The position numbers and the translations under genes are program-made. 64,000 bases of DNA from Polaromonas jejuensis NBRC 106434 (GTDB lineage Bacteria > Pseudomonadota > Gammaproteobacteria > Burkholderiales > Burkholderiaceae_C): positions 1 through 64,000 of the forward strand of contig NZ_BCYO01000010.1 in assembly GCF_001598235.1 (NCBI RefSeq), read 5' to 3'. Each line of letters begins with the position of its first letter. The stretch's first letter is position 1. Below the pieces are notes generated by a model. It did no database searches, was not told the origin of the DNA, and was given only the letters and a program-made list of their open reading frames with translations. This document shows, piece by piece, positions 17,627-27,300 of this stretch.

Positions 17627-17783
17627 GATTTCGGTCTTTCGTCAGAATGAAGCCCGGCACGAGTCAGGCGGCAACGGGCGTCGCCGCTGAACGGGCCTGG
17701 GTGTGGCGCCGCATGGTTCGCGCGCTGGGGGCTGTGCGGTGCAACGCATCGAAGTCGCACATGACGTGTTTCGTGTGCCCGTC

Positions 17784-18218
17784 TTACGCGGCACTCGGCG
17801 CGGTGAGTTGCTGGGTGATCGACGCGAAATCGAGCCACACATTCTCGCGCTTGATCTTGCCGTCGGGCGCCATGTCGAAGATGTGCAGGAGGCGAAAGCT
17901 GAGCCGCTTGCCGGCCCCGGGAATACCGAACGGCGTGCCGGTCGCGGTGCCTTCCCACAGGCTTTCGTCGACCACGAAGTCCGGCCCGTAGTAGCGCCGC
18001 ACAGGGGTCACCTTCTCGCCAGACAGATCGGCGAACAGCGCGTCGTAGAAGCCGCGTGCCGCCTGCCGGCCATGCAGGGGACCGGTGGCGGAGCCGACCA
18101 CGTCGTGCTCGACGTCATCGGCCATCGTGCTCAGGACGCCGTCGACATCGTCTTCGGCTTCGAAGCGGAAATGCCTGTCGATCATCTGATCGAATTGCTG
18201 CTGCGCAATGGTGTTCAT
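17784..18218 (-). CDS. SnoaL-like / NTF2-fold protein
   Basis: A 144-aa soluble protein of the SnoaL-like polyketide-cyclase/NTF2 superfamily. It begins MNTIAQQQFDQMIDRHFRFEAEDDVDGVLSTMADDVEHDVVGS, with GRQAARGFYDALFADL and a YYGPDFVVDESLWEGTATG block, and ends with RENVWLDFASI. Members hydrolyse, isomerise or just bind small molecules; the function here is unknown. It is divergent from the TetR gene at 18307, with palindromes in the 88-base gap, so it is probably repressed by that protein. Confidence 0.85.
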   Translation of the reverse strand: MNTIAQQQFDQMIDRHFRFEAEDDVDGVLSTMADDVEHDVVGSATGPLHGRQAARGFYDALFADLSGEKVTPVRRYYGPDFVVDESLWEGTATGTPFGIPGAGKRLSFRLLHIFDMAPDGKIKRENVWLDFASITQQLTAPSAA

Positions 18219-18257
18219 ATGAATACTTCCTTGGGTGAGGGTTTCTGGATGAGCGTC

Positions 18258-18300
18258 TATAATGAGACTATAGTCACTTCATAAGACACTTGTCTCATTA
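18258..18300. promoter_or_regulatory. Divergent promoter with putative TetR operators
   Basis: TATAAT lies at 18258-18263, followed by two palindromes: GACTATAGTC (18266-18275) and AGACACTTGTCT (18284-18295). The whole is bracketed by TAATGAGAC (18260-18268) and its exact reverse complement GTCTCATTA (18292-18300). Such symmetry between a TetR gene and a divergent enzyme gene is the usual operator layout. Confidence 0.65.
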
Positions 18301-18306
18301 TTTGCC

Positions 18307-18984
18307 ATGCCAGACAGAAAGTCAAGCGCGCACGAGACGGACGCCGAGGGCCGTTCCAACCAAAAGCGCCGCACCCGGCAGGCGCTGATCGATGCCGCGC
18401 TCGCGCTGCGCGAAGAAGGCCGCGACCCGACCTTCGCCGAGGTGGCGGAGCGGGCCCTGGTGTCTCGCGCGACGGCGTACCGCTATTTCTCTTCGGTGGA
18501 GGCGCTGGTCAGCGAGACGGCGGCCGAGCGCGCAATGCCACTGCTGGAACACGTCTACCGGCCGGGTGACGACCCGGCACAGGCCATTGGGGTCGCGGCC
18601 CGCGAGTTGAACAAGATACTGCTCGACGACGAGGTCGGCCTCCACGTGATGGAGCGCTCTTTCATGGCCGTGTGGCTCGAGAACGAACGCGACTCCCGCC
18701 CCGCCCGGCCGGGCCGGCGCATGAAGTACATCCGGCCCATCGTTGACGCATTGAAGGACGAACTGCCGCCCGCGGCGCGGCAGCGGTTGAGCCAGGCGTT
18801 GTCGATGGTGATGGGCTCGGAGGCCGTGCTCGCCGTGCGCGACATCGCCGGCGCAAGCGTTGACGAGGCCATCGCTGCTGGCGCGTGGGCGGCGCAGGCT
18901 CTGGTGAAACAGGCGCTGGCGGAGGCCGATGAGGCACGGATGAAGCGGGGCGCGTCACGGCGGGCTGCTTCGCCGGCGCGCTGA
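18307..18984 (+). CDS. TetR family transcriptional repressor
   Basis: A 225-aa regulator. The N-terminal helix-turn-helix runs over residues 20-70 (RRTRQALIDAALALREEGRDPTFAEVAERALVSRATAYRYFSS), and the rest is the helical ligand-binding domain. It most likely represses itself and the divergent SnoaL-like gene, and perhaps the cytochrome c behind it. The inducer is unknown. The ATG at 18307 lies just after the palindromes. Alternative downstream starts are not supported. Confidence 0.92.
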   Translation: MPDRKSSAHETDAEGRSNQKRRTRQALIDAALALREEGRDPTFAEVAERALVSRATAYRYFSSVEALVSETAAERAMPLLEHVYRPGDDPAQAIGVAARELNKILLDDEVGLHVMERSFMAVWLENERDSRPARPGRRMKYIRPIVDALKDELPPAARQRLSQALSMVMGSEAVLAVRDIAGASVDEAIAAGAWAAQALVKQALAEADEARMKRGASRRAASPAR

Positions 18985-19139
18985 CTGTCAGCAGTGTCCG
19001 CCCCTTCGGATAGCTGCTTTGCGCGAGGGTGAGCTACAGATTCGGATCGATTGGCGACGATGGGCCAACAGGGGGCGCCGGCGAAGTCCAGGCCTATCCG
19101 GCAGCGGCCGCGCAAGACGGCAGCTTTTGTCGGTTTTTG

Positions 19140-19583
19140 TCAGTAGGTCTTATAGGGCAGGAATTTGCCGGACAGCACCACGTTGACACGGTCGCCTTTC
19201 GGGTCGGGCTGGCGCTGGATGTCCATGGAGAAATCGATGGCGCTCATGATGCCGTCGCCGAACTCCTCGTGGATCAGCTCCTTGATGGTGGTGCCGTAGA
19301 CGCTGACGATCTCGTACCAGCGGTAGATCAGCGGGTCGGTCGGCACGGGGGTGGGCAGCGAGCCCTTGTAGGGCACGACCTGCAGCCATTTCTGCTCCTC
19401 AGCCGTGAGGCCAAAAATCTTGCCGACGACCTTGGCTTGCTTCTCGTCCAGGGTCATCTGGCCCAGGCAGGCGGCGGTGGTCCACTCCTTGCTGAGGCCG
19501 ACTTTCCTGGCCACCGATTCCCAGGTGATGCCTTTGGAGACCTTGACGGTGATGATTTTTTCGGTGATGTCGTTGCGGTTCAT
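19140..19583 (-). CDS. cynS: Cyanate hydratase (cyanase)
   Basis: Converts cyanate and bicarbonate to carbamate (then ammonia) and CO2; a decameric cytoplasmic enzyme. The 147-aa sequence is collinear with the E. coli enzyme, and the catalytic residues are all present: R88, E91 and S114 (equivalent to R96, E99 and S122). The PLIYRWYEIVSVYGTTIKELIHEEFGDGIMSAIDF block is diagnostic. No carbonic anhydrase (cynT) or cyanate transporter lies next to it, so bicarbonate must come from elsewhere. An AGGAGCACACACC ribosome site precedes the ATG. Confidence 0.97.
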   Translation of the reverse strand: MNRNDITEKIITVKVSKGITWESVARKVGLSKEWTTAACLGQMTLDEKQAKVVGKIFGLTAEEQKWLQVVPYKGSLPTPVPTDPLIYRWYEIVSVYGTTIKELIHEEFGDGIMSAIDFSMDIQRQPDPKGDRVNVVLSGKFLPYKTY

Positions 19584-19919
19584 GGTGTGTGCTCCTGTGT
19601 TTGAAATGATTGTGAGTAAAGGGTTTCAGATCCAATGTGGTTTGGCGCGCGTGACGATGGAATCGACGGCATGGTTGCGCAGCTCTTAATCGCCCGGCAG
19701 GTGCGTCGGTACCGCATTCACGGGTGGCCGGTCGGGCATGACGACGTCTTCAGACAAGCCAATAGCAAACATCATGCCCAGATTGGTGCGAAGCGAGGCC
19801 TGATGGCAGCGCTAACCCGGTGCGAATACCCCGCCGGGCAAGTGCCCCAGCCTCAAGCTGACGCACGAATGCCTGTAAAGTGCAATGCGTGCGTACTATT
19901 TCCAAGCTTTGAGTGCCCG
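19584..19919. other. 336-base divergent gap, no gene seen
   Basis: It lies between cynS (minus) and the lipoprotein gene (plus). Open frames reach into it from the lipoprotein side (in-frame ATG at 19635) but the encoded residues look random. Promoters for both neighbours must be here; I see no convincing palindrome. Confidence 0.5.
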
Positions 19920-20492
19920 ATGCCTCGACCGACCTTGCCCCGATTGCGCTTGATGCTTTTTGCCGCCGCTTTGACCGCGCTGCTGGCGCTGGCTGCCTGC
20001 AGCCCCGTCTTCAACTGGCGCGAGGTGCGCCCCGACAACACCCGGCTCAGCCTGCTCCTGCCCTGCAAGCCCGACAAGGCGCAAAAAGTCGTGCCGCTGG
20101 GCGGTCAGCCCACCGTGCTGTCCATGCTGGGCTGCGATGCGGGGGGCGCGACCTTTGCCGTGGCGGTGGCGGATTTGGGCGATGCCGCGAAGGCGGCGAC
20201 GGTCCTTGCGCAATGGCAAAGCCTGACGCTGGCCAATATGAAGGCCGCACCCCTTGGCGCCGGTGCGGGCGACGGCGCCACGCAGCGGCTTGCGCTCAAG
20301 CTGCCCGGCGCTGCGGCTGAACCGCCCGCCTCGCTGGTGACGGCGCAGGGCCAGCGCGTCGACGGCACGCCCGTGCGTGGGCAGGCCGCCTATTTTGCGC
20401 AAGGCTCACAGGTGTTTCAGGTTGTGCTGTACGCCGCGCAGATCAAGCCCGAGGTGGCCGAGACTTTTTTCTCCAGCCTCAAACTGGAATGA
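19920..20492 (+). CDS. Putative lipoprotein of unknown function
   Basis: A 190-aa protein with a lipoprotein leader: positively charged start (MPRPTLPRLRL), hydrophobic stretch and a LAAC lipobox with C27 as the anchor. The mature part, about 160 aa, is Ala/Leu-rich; the NWREVRPDNTRLSLLLPCKPDKAQKVVPL segment resembles small periplasmic proteins annotated as hypothetical in Burkholderiales. The frame extends upstream, but the leader fixes the start at 19920. It lies 4 bases before the MFS transporter gene and is probably co-transcribed with it. No function can be assigned. Confidence 0.78.
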   Translation: MPRPTLPRLRLMLFAAALTALLALAACSPVFNWREVRPDNTRLSLLLPCKPDKAQKVVPLGGQPTVLSMLGCDAGGATFAVAVADLGDAAKAATVLAQWQSLTLANMKAAPLGAGAGDGATQRLALKLPGAAAEPPASLVTAQGQRVDGTPVRGQAAYFAQGSQVFQVVLYAAQIKPEVAETFFSSLKLE

Positions 20493-20496
20493 AGCC

Positions 20497-21825
20497 GTGA
20501 AACGCGATCCCATGCCTGATTCCGTGGCGCTGGCTGGCGCCGCGGCTGATTCCGGCCGGCTGGATGCCAACACCGGGGTGATCGTATTTTTGGCTTTCGC
20601 CGCGGCTTATTTCATTTCGGCCCTGATGCGTGCCATCACGGCCACCTTGTCGCCGGTGCTCACGCAGGATTTCTCTTTGCATGCGCGCGACCTCGGCTTG
20701 CTGGCGGGCGGCTATTTTCTGGGTTTCGCCGCGACCCAGTTGCCACTGGGCAGCTGGCTGGACCGCCATGGGCCTAAGCGCGTGATCCTGTGGTTTCTGA
20801 GTCTGGCCGTGCTGGGTTGCCTGGCCTTTTCTCTGGCCAGCAGCTTTGCCTGGCTGCTGGCGGCGCGGGTGCTCGTGGGCATGGGGGTGAGCGCCTGTCT
20901 CATGGCCCCGCTGACGGGTTACCGCCGCTGGTTTGAAGCGTCTACCGTGCTGCGCGCCAATTCCTGGATGCTGATGACCGGCTCACTGGGCATGCTGGCC
21001 TCCACCTTGCCCGTGCAGTGGCTGATGCCGCTCACCGGCTGGCGCCTGTTGTTCTGGATTCTGGCGGCGATGATTTTGCTGGCGATGCTGGCCATTGCGA
21101 AGGTGGCGCCCTCCTGGAAAAATGTGGCTTCCGCACCAGGCATGGGCATGCCCCCGCGGCCTCCCGCGCTTGGCGCTTCGGAGATGGCCGCGACTTTGCC
21201 GCAAGAGGCGAGTTATGCCCTGGTCTGGCGCAGCCGCTACTTCCGAAAAATGGCGCCGCTGGCTTTTTTCAACTATGGCGGCATGGTGGCCATGCAGACA
21301 CTGTGGGCCGGGCCGTGGATGGTCAAGGTGACGGGGAACAGCCTGCTGGAGGCGGCCACCGGTCTTTTTTACATCAATGCCGCCATGCTGGCGACCTTCT
21401 GGAGTTGGGGCATGGTCAATCCCGGGCTGGCCCAGCGCGGCTGGCATGCCACCCGCCTGATCGGCTGGGGCGTGCCCCTCAGCCTGGCGGTGCTGGCGTT
21501 CAATATCCAGGCCGGATCTGCCACGGGCTGGCTGGGCTGGGCCCTGTTTTGCGTGAGTTCGAGCGCCATGGGCTTGGCCCAGCCCGCCGTGGGCATGGCT
21601 TTTCCGGCTTCGCTGGCCGGCCGCGCGCTGTCGGCGTACAACCTGGTGATCTTTGCCGGGGTGTTCGTGACGCAGTGGGGCATCGGCCTGCTGATCGATG
21701 CTTTCTTGGCCATGGGCCTCACGCCGGTGGCCGGTTTCCAGGCTGCCATGGGGGTGTTTTTATGTTGTTGTATCGCCTCATATGCATACTTCCTGAGTAT
21801 GAAGGCCGATAATTCACAGCAATGA
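20497..21825 (+). CDS. Major facilitator superfamily transporter
   Basis: Inner-membrane transporter with 12 predicted helices in 442 aa. The loop 2-3 signature reads GSWLDRHGPKRVILW (GxLaDrxGrkr type), near residue 85. I chose the GTG at 20497, which has GGAA seven bases upstream; the ATG at 20512 is a near alternative. The substrate is not evident. Its last codons overlap the EIIA start (ATGA at 21822), so it is coupled to the PTS genes. Confidence 0.85.
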   Translation: MKRDPMPDSVALAGAAADSGRLDANTGVIVFLAFAAAYFISALMRAITATLSPVLTQDFSLHARDLGLLAGGYFLGFAATQLPLGSWLDRHGPKRVILWFLSLAVLGCLAFSLASSFAWLLAARVLVGMGVSACLMAPLTGYRRWFEASTVLRANSWMLMTGSLGMLASTLPVQWLMPLTGWRLLFWILAAMILLAMLAIAKVAPSWKNVASAPGMGMPPRPPALGASEMAATLPQEASYALVWRSRYFRKMAPLAFFNYGGMVAMQTLWAGPWMVKVTGNSLLEAATGLFYINAAMLATFWSWGMVNPGLAQRGWHATRLIGWGVPLSLAVLAFNIQAGSATGWLGWALFCVSSSAMGLAQPAVGMAFPASLAGRALSAYNLVIFAGVFVTQWGIGLLIDAFLAMGLTPVAGFQAAMGVFLCCCIASYAYFLSMKADNSQQ

Positions 21826-22265
21826 ACGGTATTTTCATCATTGCCCATGCCCCCCTGGCCGCCGCCCTGCGCCAGTGTGCATTGCATGTGTTTCCGGAAA
21901 GCGCGACAGGCGTGGCCGCACTGGATGTGCAGCCCAACATGCCGCCCGAAGAAACGCTCGCCCAGGCACGCATCATGCTAGAGCAGTTGGGCACCGCGCA
22001 GGTGCTGGTGCTGGTGGACCTGTTTGGCGCCACGCCCTGCAATGTGGCGCAAAAGCTGGTGGATGGGGTGAATGCGAAGCTGGTGACCGGCATCAATTTG
22101 CCGATGCTGCTGCGCACCATCTCCTATCGAAACGAGTCGCTCGATGCGCTGGTTGCGCGAGCGCTGGTGGGCGGTGCGCAAGGTGTGATGCAGGTGGCCA
22201 TCACCGCACCGCAAAACCAAGTACGTAGAACACATGATCAAGACCAGCACGACCATCAACAATAA
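21822..22265 (+). CDS. PTS EIIA component, mannose (Man) family
   Basis: A 147-aa phosphocarrier of the EIIA-Man/fructose-type fold. The phosphorylated histidine is H9 in FIIAHAPLA. The VLVLVDLFGATPCNVAQ block near residue 65 is the family signature. No EIIB, EIIC or EIID gene follows. It overlaps the HPr gene by 32 bases. In many betaproteobacteria this EIIA serves regulation, for example of kinases or transporters, rather than sugar uptake. Confidence 0.92.
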   Translation: MNGIFIIAHAPLAAALRQCALHVFPESATGVAALDVQPNMPPEETLAQARIMLEQLGTAQVLVLVDLFGATPCNVAQKLVDGVNAKLVTGINLPMLLRTISYRNESLDALVARALVGGAQGVMQVAITAPQNQVRRTHDQDQHDHQQ

Positions 22266-22503
22266 ACTGGGCCTGCATGCCCGCGCATCTGCCAAACTTA
22301 CCAAACTTGCCGGCAGCTTTTCCAGCGAGGTCTGGATGGTCAAGGGCGAGCGCCGCGTCAACGCCAAAAGTATCATGGGTGTCATGATGCTGGCCGCCGG
22401 CCTGGGCAGCACCGTCGAAATCGAAACCGACGGGCCTGATGAGCAAAAAGCCATGGATGCGTTGCGGGCTTTGATCAGCGATAAATTTGGTGAAGGTGAA
22501 TGA
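22234..22503 (+). CDS. ptsH: Phosphocarrier protein HPr
   Basis: An 89-aa HPr that takes phosphate from Enzyme I on H15 (GLHARASA motif) and passes it to EIIA. S46 is present in VNAKSIMGVMML, the site of regulatory phosphorylation by HprK. Start and stop overlap the neighbouring genes (32 bases with EIIA, 4 with Enzyme I), so the three are one translation unit. Confidence 0.96.
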   Translation: MIKTSTTINNKLGLHARASAKLTKLAGSFSSEVWMVKGERRVNAKSIMGVMMLAAGLGSTVEIETDGPDEQKAMDALRALISDKFGEGE

Positions 22504-24272
22504 CTTTTTCCGTCCACGGTCTGGCCGTTTCACGCGGCATCGCCATCGGCCGCGCCGTGCTGGTGGCGTCAAGCCGTGCCGATGTGGCGCACTACTTTAT
22601 CGACGCTGCCAAAACCGATGAAGAAATCATGCGCGTCAGGGACGCCCGCAATGCCGTCACGGAAGAAATCCTGCGCTTGCAGAAGGATTTGCCCAAGGAT
22701 GCGCCGCACGAGCTCGCTGCGCTGCTGGACGTGCACCTGATGCTGCTGCAGGATGAGCAGCTGATCAGCGGCGTGAAGCGCTGGATCACCGAGCGGCACT
22801 ACAACGCCGAATGGGCGCTGACCACGCAGTACGAAACCATTGCGCGCCAGTTCGACGACATGGAGGACGAGTACCTGCGCGAGCGCAAGGCGGATCTGGA
22901 GCAGGTGGTGGAGCGTATTTTGCGCCGCATGAAAGGCGTGGGCTCACCGATTCAGCCCGTAGGCCAGGCGGGTGCAAGCCGCAAACAGTCCCAGCAGGAC
23001 CTGCTGCTGGACGACACCATGGACGTGCCGCTGGTGCTGGTGGCGCATGACATTTCGCCGGCCGACATGCTGCAGTTCAAGCAGAGCCTGTTTGCCGGCT
23101 TTGCCACTGACGTGGGCGGCAAGACCTCGCACACGGCGATCGTGGCGCGCAGCATGGACATTCCGGCGGTGGTCGGCGCGCGCAGTGGCAGCCAGCTGAT
23201 CAAGCAGGACGACTGGGTCATTATTGACGGCGATGCCGGTGTGCTGATCGTCGACCCGTCGCCCATCATCCTGGCCGAGTACGGCTTCAAGCAGCGCCAG
23301 GGCGAGCTGGAGCGCGAGCGCCTGAATCGGCTCAAGCACACGCCCGCCGTGACCATGGACGGCCAGCATATCGAACTGCTGGCCAATATTGAAATGCCCG
23401 AGGACACGCTGGGCGCGGTCAAGGCCGGGGCGGTCGGGGTCGGCCTGTTCCGCAGCGAGTTTTTGTTCATGGGCCGCAACGGCAAGCTGCCCGATGAGGA
23501 GGAGCAGTACCTTGCCTACCGCAAGGCGATCGAAGGCATGCACGGCCTGCCGGTCACGATTCGCACTGTCGATGTGGGGTCAGACAAGCCGCTCGACAAG
23601 CTGGCGGAAAAGGCACAGGACAGCCACCTGAACCCGGCCATGGGGCTGCGCGCCATTCGCTGGAGTCTGGCGGACCCGCCGATGTTCCTGACGCAGCTGC
23701 GCGCCATCCTGCGGTCGGCGGCGCACGGCCAGGTGAATCTGCTGGTGCCCATGCTGGCCCACGCCAGCGAAATTCGCCAGACCATGCGGCTGATCGACCA
23801 TGCCCGCGCCATTCTCGACAGCCGGGGCGTTCCTTACGGCCCGGTGCGGCTGGGCGCCATGATAGAGATACCGGCGGCGGCGCTCACGCTGAAGGTGTTT
23901 TTGAAGTACTTCGATTTCCTCTCCATAGGCACCAACGACCTGATCCAGTACACGCTGGCGATTGACCGGGCCGACGAGTCGGTGGCGCATTTGTACGACC
24001 CCTGCCATCCGGCGGTGCTGCGGCTGGTGGCCGACACGATTGCCGAATGCGATGCCCAGGGCAAGGGTGTCAGTGTGTGCGGCGAGATGGCGGGCGACCC
24101 CAGCATGACGCGTTTGCTGCTGGGCCTGGGGCTGCGCAGCTTTTCCATGCACCCATCGCAGATTCTGGCGATCAAGCAGCAGATTCTGCGTGCCGATACC
24201 GGAAAACTCGCTTCTTGGGCCGAGCAGGTGATGGCCAGTGAGGATCCGGCTGCGATGCTTCAGAGTTATTGA
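22500..24272 (+). CDS. ptsI: Phosphoenolpyruvate-protein phosphotransferase, Enzyme I
   Basis: Starts the PTS phosphorelay by taking phosphate from PEP. 590 aa. The N-terminal HPr-binding and swivelling domain carries the active histidine H211 in GGKTSHTAIVARS. The C-terminal TIM barrel carries GLFRSEFLFM, the IGTNDLIQYT block and the proton-donor cysteine C527 in VCGEMAGDP. All catalytic groups are present, so the enzyme should be active. The ATGA overlap with ptsH ties synthesis together. Confidence 0.97.
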   Translation: MTFSVHGLAVSRGIAIGRAVLVASSRADVAHYFIDAAKTDEEIMRVRDARNAVTEEILRLQKDLPKDAPHELAALLDVHLMLLQDEQLISGVKRWITERHYNAEWALTTQYETIARQFDDMEDEYLRERKADLEQVVERILRRMKGVGSPIQPVGQAGASRKQSQQDLLLDDTMDVPLVLVAHDISPADMLQFKQSLFAGFATDVGGKTSHTAIVARSMDIPAVVGARSGSQLIKQDDWVIIDGDAGVLIVDPSPIILAEYGFKQRQGELERERLNRLKHTPAVTMDGQHIELLANIEMPEDTLGAVKAGAVGVGLFRSEFLFMGRNGKLPDEEEQYLAYRKAIEGMHGLPVTIRTVDVGSDKPLDKLAEKAQDSHLNPAMGLRAIRWSLADPPMFLTQLRAILRSAAHGQVNLLVPMLAHASEIRQTMRLIDHARAILDSRGVPYGPVRLGAMIEIPAAALTLKVFLKYFDFLSIGTNDLIQYTLAIDRADESVAHLYDPCHPAVLRLVADTIAECDAQGKGVSVCGEMAGDPSMTRLLLGLGLRSFSMHPSQILAIKQQILRADTGKLASWAEQVMASEDPAAMLQSY

Positions 24273-24309
24273 TTCGGCCTGGAGAGGTTTTAAGCCCCGT
24301 TCCGGCTGG

Positions 24310-24336
24310 GCCCTTCGACAAGCTCGGGACGAGCGG
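24310..24336. repeat. GC-rich CCCTTCGACAAGCTC-type dispersed repeat
   Basis: GCCCTTCGACAAGCTCGGGAC and the following GAGCGG resemble a short repeat I know from intergenic regions of many proteobacteria. It lies in the 120-base gap between the convergent ptsI and PBP genes. Only one copy is in the window, so this relies on recall. Confidence 0.5.
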
Positions 24337-24392
24337 TTCGATTTTCATGGGGGCGGATCAACAGGCTCGCGGCAGCGTGATGACGCATCAAA

Positions 24393-27300
24393 TCAATTCT
24401 GGCAGGCCAACGAAGGGGCGCTGGCGCCTGTTTCCATCATGGGCAGAAGTGTCGGCGTCAGCGATTTGAGCAATTGAACCGTGAGCGCACTGGTGAACTT
24501 GTAGTTGGCCGCATAGGGCTCGCGGACGTAGGCGGTGATGGTGCCGAAGAAGCGATCGCCGATCAGGAATACAAAGGTGGCGGAACGGTTCACGGCGCGC
24601 GAGGAAATCAGCCTGCCGCCCGGAGCGCGGACCTCGAAGCGATGGTCGCCGGTGCCGGTTTTTCCGCCAACTTCCACTGCCTTGCCCTTTGCCTGCCGCA
24701 AGCCGCCCTTGAGCCGTTTGGCCGTTCCACCCTCCACCACGTCAAGCAATGCGCGGCGCACCACGTCCGTTATCTCCTCGGGCAAAACCCGTTCGGCCAC
24801 AGCTGCCTTGTTCTCAAAGTGCGTTTCATAGGGCGTTGCTTGGGCAAAGTCCAGGTTTTCCAGTTTTCTGAGCGGCAGACGCATGCCTTTATTGACGATG
24901 ATTCCCATCAACTCGGCCAGCGCGGCGGGTCGATCGCCCGAGGCGCCAACCGCGCTGGCATAAGAGGGCGTGAGCGATTCGAATGGATAACCGAGTCGCC
25001 GCCAGTCGCGGCCAATTTCCAGAAAGGCCTCCAGTTCCAGCATTTGCCGGATACGTTTGTCCTGCTTGGTCTTGTGGTGTGTCTTGAACAGCCAGGCGTA
25101 GACCGCCTGGCGCTCCTCGCGGCTTGCGTCCAGCGATTGCGTCAGCGTCGCCTCTGGATGCTGGCGCATGAAGCCGAGCAGCCATAACTCCAATGGATGG
25201 ATGCCAGCGATGTAGCCGCGGTCGGCCAAGGAGAATTTGTCTGGCCCGTACTGCTCATACAGCGCTTTCAACTTGGCGTCCGAGAGGCCATCCTTGGGGA
25301 ATTGTTCATGCATGAAGGTGGAGAATTTCTCCAGGCCGGCGTCCGGCTCGAGGCTGCGGAACACCACGGCAAGGCGAGCAGGTGCCGGACGCATGTTTTC
25401 CAGCAACAATTCCCGGGCCTCCTGTGGCGTCTTGCCGTGGTATTTTCTGTAGAAGCGAACCAGGAACTGGCGTCCTTCCCTGTCGGCAAAGCGGGACAGG
25501 ATTTCTTGTCGCCTTGGCTCGCTCTGAGCCTCCAGCGACTCAGAGCTGGCGCCGGCCATCTCGAATTGGTAATGCCGCACGATGTCGCGCATGAGCCGGA
25601 CAAAAACCAGGTTGACCGACTGCTGGAAGCCTTCGCGTACCGTCATGACCCTGTAGTTTTCCTCGGACTCGAAATTCGTGAATGTCTGCACGCCTCCCCC
25701 TGTCACAAACGCTTCCCCTGGATTGCCCGAGTAGCGCCGCGACATCGCGGCCTCCAGCATCGCGGGCAGACCCCGATCCTGCGCCTTTGCCAGGTAATCG
25801 AGCGCCCAGCGGCTCAAGACGTTCTGGCTCTCCACTTTCAGTTGGGCCAGCTCCTTCGGCTTCATGCCGGCGTAGCGTTGATGCAGGCTGGCGACTATTT
25901 CGAGATAGGTAATCAACGTGCGCAGCTTGGCGGTCGATCCCAGATTGAGTCTGGCGCCCTCATTGATGTCGAAAGGCTGGTCGAAATTGTCGGTCTGCAC
26001 GCGCAGCAGATTGGCGCCACCGCGTTGCTCGAACAACGTGAAACTGAAAATCAGCTTGCCCGGGTCATCGCCGCTGCCGAGCATGTTGTGGCCATACAGT
26101 TCCGCCGCTTTGGCATTGGCTGGATTCTTGAGCTGCCGTAGCACCGTCGTCACCGCACCCTGCATTTCGCCATTCATGGTCGTGACCGCGGTGAGATCGA
26201 GACGGTCCAGATCGTAAAGGTGCTTGACGTGCAGCAAACCGGAAAGATGGGCGCGCAATGCGGTCACTGCTTTTCGGGTGACAAAGGAAATTGGCGGCTC
26301 GTCGACGGGCTTTTGCTGCAGATTCAGCTTGATCGGCAACGCCGCATCGCGCAGTGCAACCGGAATGGTTCCCGACGCGGCCAGCAGCCTTAAATGACTG
26401 TCGGTCAACTGCTGAAGGTCCGCCATGCCTTCCCGCAGGTAATAGGAAGGCCGGCGTTGCGCGATCATGAGCGAAAGCGCCTGCTTGAAGGCTTCTGCCC
26501 TGCGCTGCGGCGGCTCATCTTCCAGTGGCATGTCGTCACCGTCCAGGAGCTGATTGACTTCTTCAAAATCACGACCGTACCAGGCCCACAGACCGTCGCC
26601 CAGGCCACTGATCTCGCCATAGCCCGGCTTGGCCGCAAGCGGCACGGTATTCAGATAGTCCACGACGATTTGCTGGCGCGCCGGGAGCGTGTTCTCGCCG
26701 TCCAGATACACCCTGACGGAGGCCGAAGCCATCTGCCGCAGCTTCTCCTGCGGCGATGGGGTCCGGCCTTCAGGTGAATGACGGTATTTTTCGATCTGTG
26801 TGACCAGCGTACTGGCTCCCGGCGTGGGGTGCGATTTATCAAACACATGCAGCAACTGGTCGGAGAGAGCCCTGGCGAAGCGGCTCCAGTCGAACGAAGG
26901 ATTGTGGTGCGGATAATCGGTCGTCAGCAGCTCACGGTCTTCGATGAACAACAGTGTGTCTGCAAGCAAGCGCGGCACCGACTCGAAATTCGCATAGCTG
27001 CGTCCGGGGAAGCGTTGAGAGTACAGGGATTGTCTGTTGCAGTCGAGCAAGTCAATGCCGGCTTGACTCTTCTCCCGATAAGCCGGAAAGAGCCCTCTGT
27101 CCGTGAGCTGGGCCAGCCGCGGCGAGATGCGCGCTTGCTGCGAAATCAGGTAATCGTGCCTCGTCAGGAACTCGGTATAGGCAGGAAGACTGCTATACCC
27201 AAGGCGCTCATCGTAAGGACCGGGCTTGGGAAAACGGATTGACGGACTTGGCCCCGGCTCCGTCTTGAACGTCAGTTCGCGGCCGAGTTCGGACAGGTTG

